NCBI GenBank assembly: GCA_046496815.1
Contig: JAWOGN010000138.1
Location: 1 to 24,187 of the forward strand
Length of the DNA stretch: 24,187 bases
Direction of reading: 5' to 3'
Origin: JAWOGN01 sp046496815
GTDB lineage: Bacteria > Desulfobacterota > DSM-4660 > Desulfatiglandales > Desulfatiglandaceae
The position numbers were made by a program, and so were the translations under genes. The notes beneath the pieces were generated by a model. It ran no database searches and was not told the origin of the DNA. It saw nothing but the letters and a program-made list of their open reading frames with translations. This document shows positions 7,368 through 15,743 of the stretch, piece after piece (within the stretch, counting starts at the first letter, position 1; every line of letters starts with the position of its first letter).

Positions 7368-8009
7368 ATGGAACCGATTCTCTTCATGAAGGGCGCCACG
7401 CTCGGGTTCTTTCTGTGCGTCCCTGTGGGACCCATTGGTCTGCTGTGTGCAAGACGAATTCTGATATACGGCAGACTTGCGGGGGTTGTTTCGCTCTTGG
7501 GAGCTTCCACGGTGGATGCGCTTTATTGCACCGTCGCCGGTTTTAGCATCAGCTGGGTTTCAGCTTTCTTGAGGCAAGGGCAAACGTGGATTCAGTCGCT
7601 TGGTGCTGTGATCCTCATTCTGGTGGCTGTCACGATTTTCACGAAGGATCCGCAGCATGAGTCGCCCCTGACGCCGGCCAAAGGTCTTTTTGGAGCCTTC
7701 TCCTCCACATTTCTGATGGCGTTGGCCAATCCCATGCCCATTGTTGTGTTCACGGCAGCACTGGCCGCTATGGGGGTTCAGGGGTGGAAAGGCGTCTACA
7801 CCTCGACAGCGGCATGGGCCTTGGGAGTTTTCTGCGGGTCGGCTTTATGGTCGTTCATACTGGCAGGTGTTGTGGGTCGTTTCCGGCTCAAATTCAATTC
7901 CAGACAGTTGAGAATCATAACCAAGATTTCAGGGGTTATCATTTTCGGATTTGGTGTCGCCTTAGCATTTACCGCTTTTGCCGCCTGGCGCATCAATTCA
8001 CTCAATTAA
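7368..8009 (+). CDS. LysE/RhtB-family exporter
   Basis: A 213-residue inner-membrane protein with about six hydrophobic segments, the size and layout of LysE/RhtB amino-acid and small-metabolite exporters. Family hallmarks include the N-terminal GATLGFFLCVPVGPIGLLCA (the PGP-like VPVGPIG motif), a second segment LGASTVDALYCTVAGFSI, and FLMALANPMPIVVFTAALA, where the NP motif is typical. The start is supported by GCGGAG upstream. The substrate cannot be predicted. It follows the small protein gene and is convergent with the PhoH-like gene. Confidence 0.87.
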   Translation: MEPILFMKGATLGFFLCVPVGPIGLLCARRILIYGRLAGVVSLLGASTVDALYCTVAGFSISWVSAFLRQGQTWIQSLGAVILILVAVTIFTKDPQHESPLTPAKGLFGAFSSTFLMALANPMPIVVFTAALAAMGVQGWKGVYTSTAAWALGVFCGSALWSFILAGVVGRFRLKFNSRQLRIITKISGVIIFGFGVALAFTAFAAWRINSLN

Positions 8010-8097
8010 TGCGCGCCTAAGAGGCCCATATCTTTTATCCGTGCGCTCGGTATGCCAAAGCTAAAAGCGCATGCAAGCGTTATTCCTATTTTATTTT

Positions 8098-9399
8098 TTA
8101 GAGCAGCTTGGCGCCGAGTTCGGCCACTTCCGAGCGCTCTCCTTTGACCAGCGTGATGTGCCCTGCAATGATTTCCTCTTTCATTTTTTCCACCAAGTAA
8201 GTCAGACCATTGCTGCTTGCATCCAGGTAAGGATGATCAATCTGATCCGGGTCTCCTGTGAAGACGATCTTACTTCCTTCACCGACCCGAGTAATCAATG
8301 TCTTTATCATATTGGGTGAGAGATTCTGTGCCTCATCACAGAGAATAAACTGATTTGGGATGCTCCTCCCTCTGATAAAGGTGAGCGCCTCCATTTCGAT
8401 GATGCCCCGAGCCAGCAGATCGTCCAAAACGCCGAAGGGTTCCGGTCCGTTGAGGAACAATAGTTCGAGGTTATCGTAAATGGGTTGCATCCAGGGTCTC
8501 AATTTTTCCTCCTTCGATCCAGGCAAATATCCGAGGTCGTTTCCCATGGGGATGACGGGACGCGTGATCAGAAGTCGACTGAAAGCGCCCTGCTGGAGAA
8601 CCTTGTCGAGGCCAACGGAAAGCGCCAGCAGCGTTTTTCCTGTCCCGGCCCTCCCTACGAGGGTCACAATCTTAACAGAATCATCCAGGAGCAGGTCCAG
8701 GGCGAATTTTTGTTCCTTGTTGCGGGCCTTTATTCCCCATGTCATGCTATTTTCATTTATGAGTCGCCTTAACCGATTTCCTAAATACCGGGATAAGGCT
8801 GACTGTGACGTGGTGTTCGGATTCTTCAAGACAAAAAAACAGTGGGGATACGGTGTGTTTCCGTTTTGCCAGGGAAGTGCCCCGTCCCGAAAAAAAATGT
8901 CCAACTGCTCCCCGGAGATGTGATGTTCCTCGGTACCAGTGTATAGCCGGCCATAGTCCACATTCTCTGAATGGAAATCTTCGGAACGAATTCCAAGAAC
9001 ATCCGCCTTTATACGCAGGTTGAGATCCTTGGTCACCAATATAACTGCGTTGCGATTTTTTCTGCTGAGGTTGTAGGCAACTGCAAGGATGCGATTGTCA
9101 TATTTCTGAGGGTCTAAGCCCTGTGGAAAACTCACGGCATCTTGATGGTTGAGCTCAATAATCAAGCTACCCCCATGCGGCAAGCTGACCCCTTCAGAGA
9201 GCCGACCCACGGCGCGCAGCTTATCCAGTTCCTGCGAAACGATGCGCGCATTGCGTCCGATTTCATTCTGATTCTTCTTCTGATTGTCGATTTCCTCAAT
9301 GACCGAAAAAGGGATCACTACATGGGCTTCTTTAAATGCATAAAGGGCTTTGGGGTCATGTAAAAACACGTTGGTATCCAGCACGTAGGTATTCGGCAT
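8098..9399 (-). CDS. PhoH-like ATPase with N-terminal PIN domain
   Basis: A 433-residue cytoplasmic protein combining a PIN nuclease domain (about 1-145) with a PhoH ATPase domain (about 220-433). The start at MPNTYVLDTNVFLHDP is chosen because the PIN domain begins exactly there and GGAGG lies nine bases upstream; 56 further in-frame codons upstream look non-coding. PIN acidic residues are visible at D8, E35, D101 and D125. The ATPase has Walker A GRAGTGKT (249-256) and Walker B FILCDEAQNL, followed by KIVFTGDPDQID. PIN-PhoH proteins (YlaK-like, also called PhoH2-like) are proposed RNA helicase-nucleases. The domain name does not show a role in phosphate starvation. It appears monocistronic. 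Confidence 0.93.
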   Translation of the reverse strand: MPNTYVLDTNVFLHDPKALYAFKEAHVVIPFSVIEEIDNQKKNQNEIGRNARIVSQELDKLRAVGRLSEGVSLPHGGSLIIELNHQDAVSFPQGLDPQKYDNRILAVAYNLSRKNRNAVILVTKDLNLRIKADVLGIRSEDFHSENVDYGRLYTGTEEHHISGEQLDIFFRDGALPWQNGNTPYPHCFFVLKNPNTTSQSALSRYLGNRLRRLINENSMTWGIKARNKEQKFALDLLLDDSVKIVTLVGRAGTGKTLLALSVGLDKVLQQGAFSRLLITRPVIPMGNDLGYLPGSKEEKLRPWMQPIYDNLELLFLNGPEPFGVLDDLLARGIIEMEALTFIRGRSIPNQFILCDEAQNLSPNMIKTLITRVGEGSKIVFTGDPDQIDHPYLDASSNGLTYLVEKMKEEIIAGHITLVKGERSEVAELGAKLL

Positions 9400-9911
9400 A
9401 TTTCCGGGCCTCCGGTTACGGGAAACGAAGATTGGATTTCTGTAAGCAACTCCGCACAGCGGGCCGCACCTTTTGGAAAAAGGCTCCTGTGTTCTCCATA
9501 CGGTGGATCCACCAGGATCAAAGTTCTTGGAATCAAGGCCTGAGGTCGCATGCGAGCGGCTTTGCACGGATGCTTTTGAAAATGGAATTTTGGAAAGGGA
9601 GCTTGGGATTGCAGAGGCAGGTTTGGGAGCCGGGGGGGACTCAAAACCCAGCGTTCACCCGCCTCATGCATTCCGCCGGTTATTCGGCGCTTCCCAAGGT
9701 TGCCGATGGGGCAATTCATACGGCAAGTAGACCCCATTAAGATTAGGGTTATGTTAACTTCCGGTTAAAAGCTCATAAGAAGCGCTGCCGCTTCCATCGG
9801 TCTACCTCAGGTCCAACCTCTCGCTTCGGCAGAATTTAGTGTTCCTTTCGGGGATGGTGGAAACCCTTAGACTTTAGGCGAAGAAAAATTTGTGTTGTCG
9901 CGGATCGACTT

Positions 9912-9990
9912 GTCATTCCGGGCCTGACCCGGAATCCAGTCTTTTTTCAAATCGTTAGGTCCCTGGATGCCGGAACGGGTCCGGCATGAC
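9912..9990. repeat. Dispersed palindromic intergenic repeat
   Basis: Two 28-base arms (9912-9939 and 9963-9990) are inverted copies with a few mismatches: GTCATTCCGGGCCTGACC on the left and, on the other strand, GTCATGCCGGACCCGTTC on the right, both ending ATCCAG. The 23-base spacer is AT-rich. This matches the common GTCATTCCGG...ATCCAG hairpin found between genes in many proteobacteria. A partial copy is at 6104-6155. Confidence 0.75.
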
Positions 9991-10012
9991 GGCCTTAGCG
10001 AGTCCGGGTGCA

Positions 10013-10028
10013 GTTGATTTTAATCAAC
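10013..10028. promoter_or_regulatory. 16-bp palindrome upstream of the lipid-type operon
   Basis: GTTGATT-TT-AATCAAC, with seven-base perfect arms, lies 68 bp before the first gene of the four-gene operon. Position and symmetry suit an operator. No regulator gene lies next to it. Confidence 0.35.
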
Positions 10029-10095
10029 ATTTAGTGAATTCGTAATCCAATCGAAACAATTTTGACCGAAAATATGACAAATTTCATTTGTTGAG

Positions 10096-10806
10096 GTGGG
10101 CGTTTTGCAAGGCTTCAGTTTAAATACGGAAGTGATCAGGGAAATATTTCAACATGCAAAGCCATTCGGGCATAACGAGAAACCGGAAAGCTTCAATCTG
10201 GGATTTGGGTTCCTCTATTATGGCATTGTCAGGGCCATTCGGCCGAACCACGTGCTTGTTATCGGCTCCGGATTCGGTTTCAGCGTGATATGTCTGGCTT
10301 TGGGACTGAAGGACAACGGCCAAGGCATGCTAACTTTCGTGGATCCTTCCTTTGATGTGCTGAAACACGGACCCTGGAAGACATTCGGTGGGCGCGGTAC
10401 CTGGGACAAGCCTGAAGAGGTCGCCGAGCGCTTCAGGCTCTTTGGGGTCGATGAGATCATCACCCACTACAAGCTCACGAGTGAAGAATTCTTCGCCGGA
10501 TTCAAGGCCGTGGGCCTTCCCAAAATCGATATCGCATTTGTGGACGGCAACCATTCCTACAAGAATGTCAGATATGACTTTTCAGGAACGCTGGAGCACA
10601 CCAAACGGAATTCCTATATCTTTCTTCATGATACCAATATCTACATCCGGGAGATGGTGCGAAACGCCGGTGTCAAGCGATGGCTAAAGCTTATCAAGCA
10701 GGAAAAGGAATGCTTTGAGATCCTGGATTTTCCCTTTTCCTCGGGAGTGGCCATAATCCGGATCCTCAAAGATGATGCATGGAAATACCTGACAGCCGAA
10801 CATTGA
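10096..10806 (+). CDS. Class I SAM-dependent methyltransferase (Methyltransf_24-like)
   Basis: A predicted soluble methyltransferase of up to 236 residues. The SAM-binding glycine loop is VLVIGSGFGFS (53-63), followed by the acidic LTFVDPSF that usually ends strand 2. Later motifs are IDIAFVDGNHSYKNVRYDF (D150, H153) and FLHDTN (177-181), as in the Methyltransf_24 group that modifies sugars and small molecules. GTG at 10096 gives the full length; TTG at 10105 is an alternative and has the better-placed ribosome site (GAGGTGGG). It is the first gene of a four-gene operon and its last 28 bases overlap the decarboxylase gene. The substrate is unknown; the neighbours suggest a lipid or glycan. 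Confidence 0.82.
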   Translation: MGVLQGFSLNTEVIREIFQHAKPFGHNEKPESFNLGFGFLYYGIVRAIRPNHVLVIGSGFGFSVICLALGLKDNGQGMLTFVDPSFDVLKHGPWKTFGGRGTWDKPEEVAERFRLFGVDEIITHYKLTSEEFFAGFKAVGLPKIDIAFVDGNHSYKNVRYDFSGTLEHTKRNSYIFLHDTNIYIREMVRNAGVKRWLKLIKQEKECFEILDFPFSSGVAIIRILKDDAWKYLTAEH

Positions 10807-11489
10807 GCTCATTCTTCCTCATAGCGATTTTTTTCATCACCTTCGGGTACATGTTCTGGCGCTATGTTTGGTTTTTCAGAAACCCAAGGCGGCATACTCC
10901 GGGAGGAGAAAGCATTGTGAGTCCTGCAGATGGTACCATCGTTTACGTGGAACGTGTGCCCCCGGATAGGCCGATTATCTCTGTGAAAAGGCAAAAACAC
11001 ATGAACGTCTCGGACATCGTGCGAACCGAGCTCCATGAGATGAAACTTATTATCGGCATCTTTATGAGCCCGTTTGATGTGCATTACAACCGGGCACCCA
11101 TTTCAGGAAACGTGGACTTCATTAAGCACTATCCTGCCCGGCTGAAAAACCATCACATGACTTCCATGCATTGGCGTTCTGTGGCGAAACGATTTCCGAT
11201 CTATGAAAACAGCCCGCACATCCTGGATAATGAGCGTACCATCACCAGGATCAGTGGATATTTCAAGTCTGAATCCATCGTCTGTCATGTGATCCAAATC
11301 GCCGGAGGCAGCGTGAGGGGAATAGACTCCTTTATTCAGGAGGGCGAACATGTATGGAAAGGAAAAACCTTTGGAATGATACGCATAGGATCTCAGGTGG
11401 ATGTGGTCATCACTTGGAAAGACTGCATGCAGGTCAGGGTGAGGCCGGGCGAGAAAGTCAGGGCGGGCGAAGCCGTTCTTGTGGCATGA
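10779..11489 (+). CDS. Phosphatidylserine-decarboxylase-like proenzyme (short form)
   Basis: Pyruvoyl-dependent decarboxylase homologue, 236 residues. After an N-terminal membrane segment (SSFFLIAIFFITFGYMF) come WFFRNPRR, IVSPADGTIVYVE, FMSPFDVHYNRAPISGNVDF and CHVIQIAGGSVRGI, which are the conserved blocks of the short bacterial and archaeal form of phosphatidylserine decarboxylase. The self-cleavage site is the Gly-Ser in FGMIRIGSQVD (S205), so a beta chain of 204 residues and a pyruvoyl alpha chain of 32 residues are predicted. Phosphatidylserine synthase, the usual partner, is not adjacent. Instead the gene overlaps a methyltransferase and is followed by a glycosyltransferase fusion. It may therefore act on phosphatidylserine made elsewhere or on a different phospho-serine lipid. 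Confidence 0.85.
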   Translation: MEIPDSRTLSSFFLIAIFFITFGYMFWRYVWFFRNPRRHTPGGESIVSPADGTIVYVERVPPDRPIISVKRQKHMNVSDIVRTELHEMKLIIGIFMSPFDVHYNRAPISGNVDFIKHYPARLKNHHMTSMHWRSVAKRFPIYENSPHILDNERTITRISGYFKSESIVCHVIQIAGGSVRGIDSFIQEGEHVWKGKTFGMIRIGSQVDVVITWKDCMQVRVRPGEKVRAGEAVLVA

Positions 11490-11527
11490 TCTTCTATCAA
11501 AAACCGGATCTGGAGGAAAGTAAAATC

Positions 11528-13966
11528 ATGAATCAAAAATCACTGAAGGCCGATCTTCATGTGCATTCAAAGTACTCCCGGAGACCTTCGGAGTGGATCC
11601 TGCGCAAAATCGGCTGTTCCGAGAGTTATACCGAACCGCTGAGTCTTTACTCTCTGGCAAAGGCGAACGGCATGGATTTGGTAACGATCACCGATCATAA
11701 CTCTTTGGCCGGAAGTTTGGACATCGCCCATCTGAACGATACGTTCATCAGCGAGGAGATTACGACCTATTTCCCGGATGATGGATGCAAACTCCATGTT
11801 CTCGCCTACGACATCACGGAGAGACATCATGAGGAGATCATCCGATTGCGGGAAAACGTCTTTGACCTGGTTCGATATTTGAACAGGAAAGGCATCATCC
11901 ATGCGCTGGCCCACCCCCTTTATCCGGTCAACGACAAACTTACCTTGGGCCACCTGGAAAAGGCACTGGTTCTGTTCAAAAACTTCGAGATAAACGGGTC
12001 CCGAGACCACTTCCAGAACGACATTCTTCGGCAGATCCTGCAAGACCTCACGAAGGAGAAACTCGAACAGCTTTCAAACAAGTACGATCTGGAGCCATTT
12101 CACCCAAGGCCATGGGAAAAAGCCCTCATCAGCGGCTCAGACGACCATGCCTCACTGAATATCGGGGGCTGCTTTACAGAAGTGGAAGGAGCTTTATGTT
12201 TGCGGGATTTCCTTAAAGGCATCCGTCAAAACCGGTTGAAGGTGGGTGGAAAGGCATCCAATCCCAAGGCCATGGCTCATACCATTTACAGCGTCGCCTA
12301 CCAGTTCTACAAGAGCCGTTTCAGTTTGGAGCGCTATTTGCACAAAGATCTTACCCTGCACTTCTTGGATCATGCGCTTGTCCCTTTTCCGGAAGAAGCG
12401 GGGCTTCTGGATCGATTTCGAAATGCGCTGCGCCAGAGGAGAAAATCCACGGCTTCTGCGTCCAAGCAGACCAACATGATACAATTTCTTCAGAAAGAAG
12501 GACGGGAGATTATTCTCTCCGATGAAACCATGCATGCCTTGATCAATCAATGCGAGGGGAAGCCCTGGAAAAATGAGCGCATATGGTTTCATTTTCTCAA
12601 TCAGGTCTCTGAGAGAATTCTGCACCGGTTCGCCGACAGCTTTTTGGAAAGTCTGCGCGGTGGGAATCTTTTCGACGTTTTCCACGTTTTGGGTTCCGCC
12701 GGTTCCTTGTACACCATGCTTGCCCCTTACTTCGTTGCCTTTACCCTTTTTACCAAGGATCGTAACTTCTGTCGACAGTGTCTGGACATCATCGGGGATG
12801 GTCAACGGCCTCCCAAAACAGAAGAATTGAAGATCGCCCATTTCACCGACACCTACTACGATGTGAACGGCGTGGCGAAAACCTTGCAAATGCAGACTGA
12901 GATGGCCTTACGGAATCACAAAATGCAAGAGATTATCACCTGCGGCCCCGAACAGCAGCGCCCGCAGGTGATCAACTTCAGCCCCATCGGCACTTTTGAG
13001 TTGCCGGAATACCCGGACATAAAACTTTACTATCCGCCTTTCCTGAGAATGCTGGAATATTGCTACACAGAAAACTTCACCCAAATTCACAGCGCAACCC
13101 CGGGGCCGATCGGACTGGCTGCGCTTGCCATAGCGCGAATTCTAAAGTTACCCATTTTTGGAACCTACCATACGGCGCTACCCCAATATGCCAGTTTTCT
13201 CACAGAAGATTCCGCCATGGAAGAACTCATGTGGAAATTCTCCATCTGGTACTACAATCAGATGGATGTGGTGTACGTGCCATCCATGGCCACGGGCCGA
13301 GAGCTGGAGGAGAAGGGCATCAGGAAAGAAAAAATAGTCTTTTACCCGCGGGGTATCGATCTGGACCATTTTCATCCTTCAAAACGCAACGGGTTTTTCA
13401 GGAATCGATTCGGATTGGACACGGAAGAACTCAAACTCCTCTATGTGGGCCGTGTGTCCAAAGAGAAAAACATGCCCTTTCTCGTCGAAGCTTTCAAGCA
13501 GCTCGCGGTCCAGCGTTCTGACATTCGGCTCATCGTGGTCGGTGACGGGCCTTACCTCGCCGAAATGCAAGCGGTCCTGAGCGGTTTACCGGCAACATTT
13601 ACAGGATTTCTATCCGGTGAGGGCTTGGCCCAGGCCTATGCATCAAGCGATCTTTTTGTATTTCCCTCAACTACGGACACGTTCGGCAATGTCGTGCTGG
13701 AAGCACAAGCCTCGGGCCTGCCGGTCATCGTTACCGACGAAGGGGGGCCCAAGGAAAATTTGGTTCCTGACAGAACAGGCTTTGTCGTCCCCGCAAGAAC
13801 CGACCTTTTTATCCAGGCCGTCCTCAAGTTGGCAGACCATCCGGCACTGCTGGCAGACATGAAACGGCATGCCCGGGAATATATGGAGAGTCGCTCTTTT
13901 GAATCCGCCTATATTCAGCTCTGGGATAGCTATCAGGAGCACGCGCTTGCTGTGAAAGGGAGATAA
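11528..13966 (+). CDS. PHP phosphoesterase / GT4 glycosyltransferase fusion
   Basis: An 812-residue two-domain protein. The start at MNQKSLKADLHVHSKYS is fixed by GGAGGAAAG upstream and by the PHP domain beginning there. PHP metal ligands are visible: H11 and H13 (DLHVHS), D56-H57 (TDHNS), E76/E77, H90, H125 and H129 (HALAHP), and D205-D206-H207 (SGSDDHA). A helical stretch (about 220-430) links to a GT-B glycosyltransferase of family GT4 from residue 434 (LKIAHFTDTYYDVNGVAKTL). Its donor-binding half has LLYVGRVSKEKNMPFLVEAF, DLFVFPSTTDTFGNVVLEAQ and ASGLPVIVTDEGGPKENL. The last set resembles GDP-mannose or lipid-directed GT4 enzymes. The phosphatase half may remove a phosphate before or after sugar transfer; this coupling is inferred. 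It is third in the operon. Confidence 0.9.
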   Translation: MNQKSLKADLHVHSKYSRRPSEWILRKIGCSESYTEPLSLYSLAKANGMDLVTITDHNSLAGSLDIAHLNDTFISEEITTYFPDDGCKLHVLAYDITERHHEEIIRLRENVFDLVRYLNRKGIIHALAHPLYPVNDKLTLGHLEKALVLFKNFEINGSRDHFQNDILRQILQDLTKEKLEQLSNKYDLEPFHPRPWEKALISGSDDHASLNIGGCFTEVEGALCLRDFLKGIRQNRLKVGGKASNPKAMAHTIYSVAYQFYKSRFSLERYLHKDLTLHFLDHALVPFPEEAGLLDRFRNALRQRRKSTASASKQTNMIQFLQKEGREIILSDETMHALINQCEGKPWKNERIWFHFLNQVSERILHRFADSFLESLRGGNLFDVFHVLGSAGSLYTMLAPYFVAFTLFTKDRNFCRQCLDIIGDGQRPPKTEELKIAHFTDTYYDVNGVAKTLQMQTEMALRNHKMQEIITCGPEQQRPQVINFSPIGTFELPEYPDIKLYYPPFLRMLEYCYTENFTQIHSATPGPIGLAALAIARILKLPIFGTYHTALPQYASFLTEDSAMEELMWKFSIWYYNQMDVVYVPSMATGRELEEKGIRKEKIVFYPRGIDLDHFHPSKRNGFFRNRFGLDTEELKLLYVGRVSKEKNMPFLVEAFKQLAVQRSDIRLIVVGDGPYLAEMQAVLSGLPATFTGFLSGEGLAQAYASSDLFVFPSTTDTFGNVVLEAQASGLPVIVTDEGGPKENLVPDRTGFVVPARTDLFIQAVLKLADHPALLADMKRHAREYMESRSFESAYIQLWDSYQEHALAVKGR

Positions 13967-13982
13967 GCTGAATCATCGGTCA

Positions 13983-15269
13983 ATGAATCAAGTCGTCACT
14001 CTCAAAGGTCTTACGAAGACGGCGGGAATGCTTCTACAAAAAAAGATTCCCGGGCAGCTTGTGATCCAGTTGACCGATCGTTGCAATGCCGTCTGCCCGC
14101 AATGTGGTATGCGGAAGACCGAAATTTTTCCCCGTTCCAGTTTGTCCGTGGATGACGCGAAAAGAATCCTGGATGCCGCCGCGAAAAACGGCATCAAAAT
14201 CGTATCATTCACCGGCGGTGAGCCGTTGCTGTTTTTGAATGAACTGATTCAACTCATAAATTATGCAGGACGCGCGGGCATACCCAATATTCGTACGGGC
14301 ACAAACGGCTTTATCTTCGCCGATGCCAAAGCCCCTCTGTTTCAATCAAAAATTGAGAGACTTGCAGAGAGGCTGGCGTCAACCCCTCTGCGAAATTTCT
14401 GGATCAGCATTGATTCAGCCATCCCCTCTGTTCATGAAAAGATGCGAGGATTCCCAGGCGTCATTCACGGTATTCAAAAGGCGTTACCCATTTTTCACGC
14501 ACACGGCATCTATCCTGCCGCAAATCTGGGTATCAACAGAAAAATCCTGGGGAAGGTGACGGAAACATTGGGAAGGGACCCGACAACACCGCCTGAGGAC
14601 TACCCCCAGGCTTTCTATCATGCATTTCGAAAGGCCTTCAAGGCGTTCAGTCGATTTATCATAGAGTCGGGATTCACCATTGCCAGTAACTGCTATCCCA
14701 TGAGCATCGATGCCGGCTCCGAATCTCATGGCTTGAGACCGGTTTACGGCGCAACCTCGGCAGATCATCTGGTGCGGTTCAGCGAACCTGAAAGGGTCTT
14801 CCTGTATAAGGCCCTTCTTGATACCATATCGGAATTTCGATCTCAGATACGGATCGTGTCTCCGCGAAGTTCTCTCTATGCGCTTTGCAGGTGGTATGGG
14901 GGTGATCATGAAGCTTCGTATTCCTGCCGCGGGGGAATTGATTTTTTCTTCATCGACTCCCGGGGTGGCGACACTTACCCCTGTGGATACCGGGGTAAGG
15001 AAAATCTAGGTAAGTATTGGAACTTAGATAGGGCTGTGTTAGCGGATACACCTTCTTGCCGTCAATGTGATTGGGAGTGTTTTCGGGATCCATCCGAACT
15101 CTTCGGACCACTCCTTCAGTTATTCTCCAGTCCGGTGGATTTCGTCAAGAGGATGAAAGATGATGGGGAGTACTTTCGCCTGTGGTTTGATGACATGAAA
15201 TACTATCGAGTTTGTAGCCTGTTTGATGGTCGGAGACCCCCTGATTTTAAACGAATGCGTGGTTTTTGA
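13983..15269 (+). CDS. Radical SAM enzyme with C-terminal SPASM-like cysteines
   Basis: A 428-residue radical SAM protein. The [4Fe-4S] motif CX3CX2C is at C34, C38 and C41 (LTDRCNAVCPQCGMRKTEIF), with GGEP following in FTGGEPLLFL. Near the C-terminus a further cysteine set occurs (SCRGGIDFFF, DTYPCGYRG, PSCRQCDWECFRD), typical of SPASM or twitch auxiliary clusters. It starts 17 bp after the fusion gene on the same strand and closes the operon; the ribosome site is weak. The reaction is unknown. Radical SAM enzymes beside glycosyltransferases and lipid genes often methylate, epimerise or cross-link lipids or sugars, but no subfamily motif settles this. Confidence 0.9.
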   Translation: MNQVVTLKGLTKTAGMLLQKKIPGQLVIQLTDRCNAVCPQCGMRKTEIFPRSSLSVDDAKRILDAAAKNGIKIVSFTGGEPLLFLNELIQLINYAGRAGIPNIRTGTNGFIFADAKAPLFQSKIERLAERLASTPLRNFWISIDSAIPSVHEKMRGFPGVIHGIQKALPIFHAHGIYPAANLGINRKILGKVTETLGRDPTTPPEDYPQAFYHAFRKAFKAFSRFIIESGFTIASNCYPMSIDAGSESHGLRPVYGATSADHLVRFSEPERVFLYKALLDTISEFRSQIRIVSPRSSLYALCRWYGGDHEASYSCRGGIDFFFIDSRGGDTYPCGYRGKENLGKYWNLDRAVLADTPSCRQCDWECFRDPSELFGPLLQLFSSPVDFVKRMKDDGEYFRLWFDDMKYYRVCSLFDGRRPPDFKRMRGF

Positions 15270-15421
15270 TAGCGAAAAGCGACATGAGACAAGCTGCAGT
15301 CGGTGAAAATCAGAACATCAACCCTGATATTTAAATCCGGCTCTTGGGGGATTATATGTTCTCAATATTGCTGGAATTCGTGTGCTTAACGAATGCGGGA
15401 AATGGACGTCGGGGGAGGGAA

Positions 15422-15607
15422 CTATAGCCGAATTTTCAGGAAGTGCCGCAGAATAATGCCCCCGGCTAACCCCAGGATAAAAGCCCCGATAATTGCCAAG
15501 CCGTTTGAAGTCTGCTTCGGCTCTTTGCGATTTGTTTGATACGCCCAGTTTTCCTTTCCGGCCAGGGGGTCTCTGGCGGCATCCTTCAGGGCTCTCGTCT
15601 TTGCCAT
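15422..15607 (-). CDS. Small single-TM protein, function unknown
   Basis: A 61-residue protein with a good ribosome site (GGGAG, seven bases before ATG). The N-terminal half is polar and basic (MAKTRALKDAARDPLAGKEN). A single hydrophobic helix lies near the C-terminus (GLAIIGAFILGLAGGIILRH) and is followed by basic residues. It resembles a tail-anchored or single-pass inner-membrane protein. It lies 137 bp downstream of the ParA-type gene on the same strand. I do not recognise a family. Confidence 0.65.
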   Translation of the reverse strand: MAKTRALKDAARDPLAGKENWAYQTNRKEPKQTSNGLAIIGAFILGLAGGIILRHFLKIRL

Positions 15608-15743
15608 TTGAATGCTCCCTTAGGAAAAAGCGAAAGTTGCCGCATCCTTCGGACACGGATGGATGGCATTTCTTCCGCACGTTGCGTTGGCTTCCACATT
15701 CCTGCCGGGGAATGGTTCGCTTTTATGAATGCCGAAAAGGGGC

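Larger units (their letters stand above)
9400..10095. other. Non-coding region between divergent genes
   Basis: About 700 bp separating the PhoH-like gene (minus) from the four-gene operon (plus). It contains the dispersed palindrome at 9912-9990 and a short palindrome at 10013-10028. Long open frames at 9336-9740 have no ribosome site or recognisable motif. Promoters for both flanking units must lie here, but I could not fix them. Confidence 0.5.

Noticed and set aside
9400..9567. N-terminal extension of the PhoH-like protein by 56 codons
   Set aside because: The PIN domain begins exactly at the internal ATG, which has a GGAGG site. The extension carries no conserved sequence.
9336..9740. 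Open frame of 134 codons on the plus strand
   Set aside because: It starts within the PhoH-like gene, has no ribosome site, and its composition (many W, R and H) looks non-coding.
12194..12889. Open frame of 231 codons on the minus strand
   Set aside because: It lies inside the PHP-GT4 fusion gene, whose domains on the plus strand are clear.
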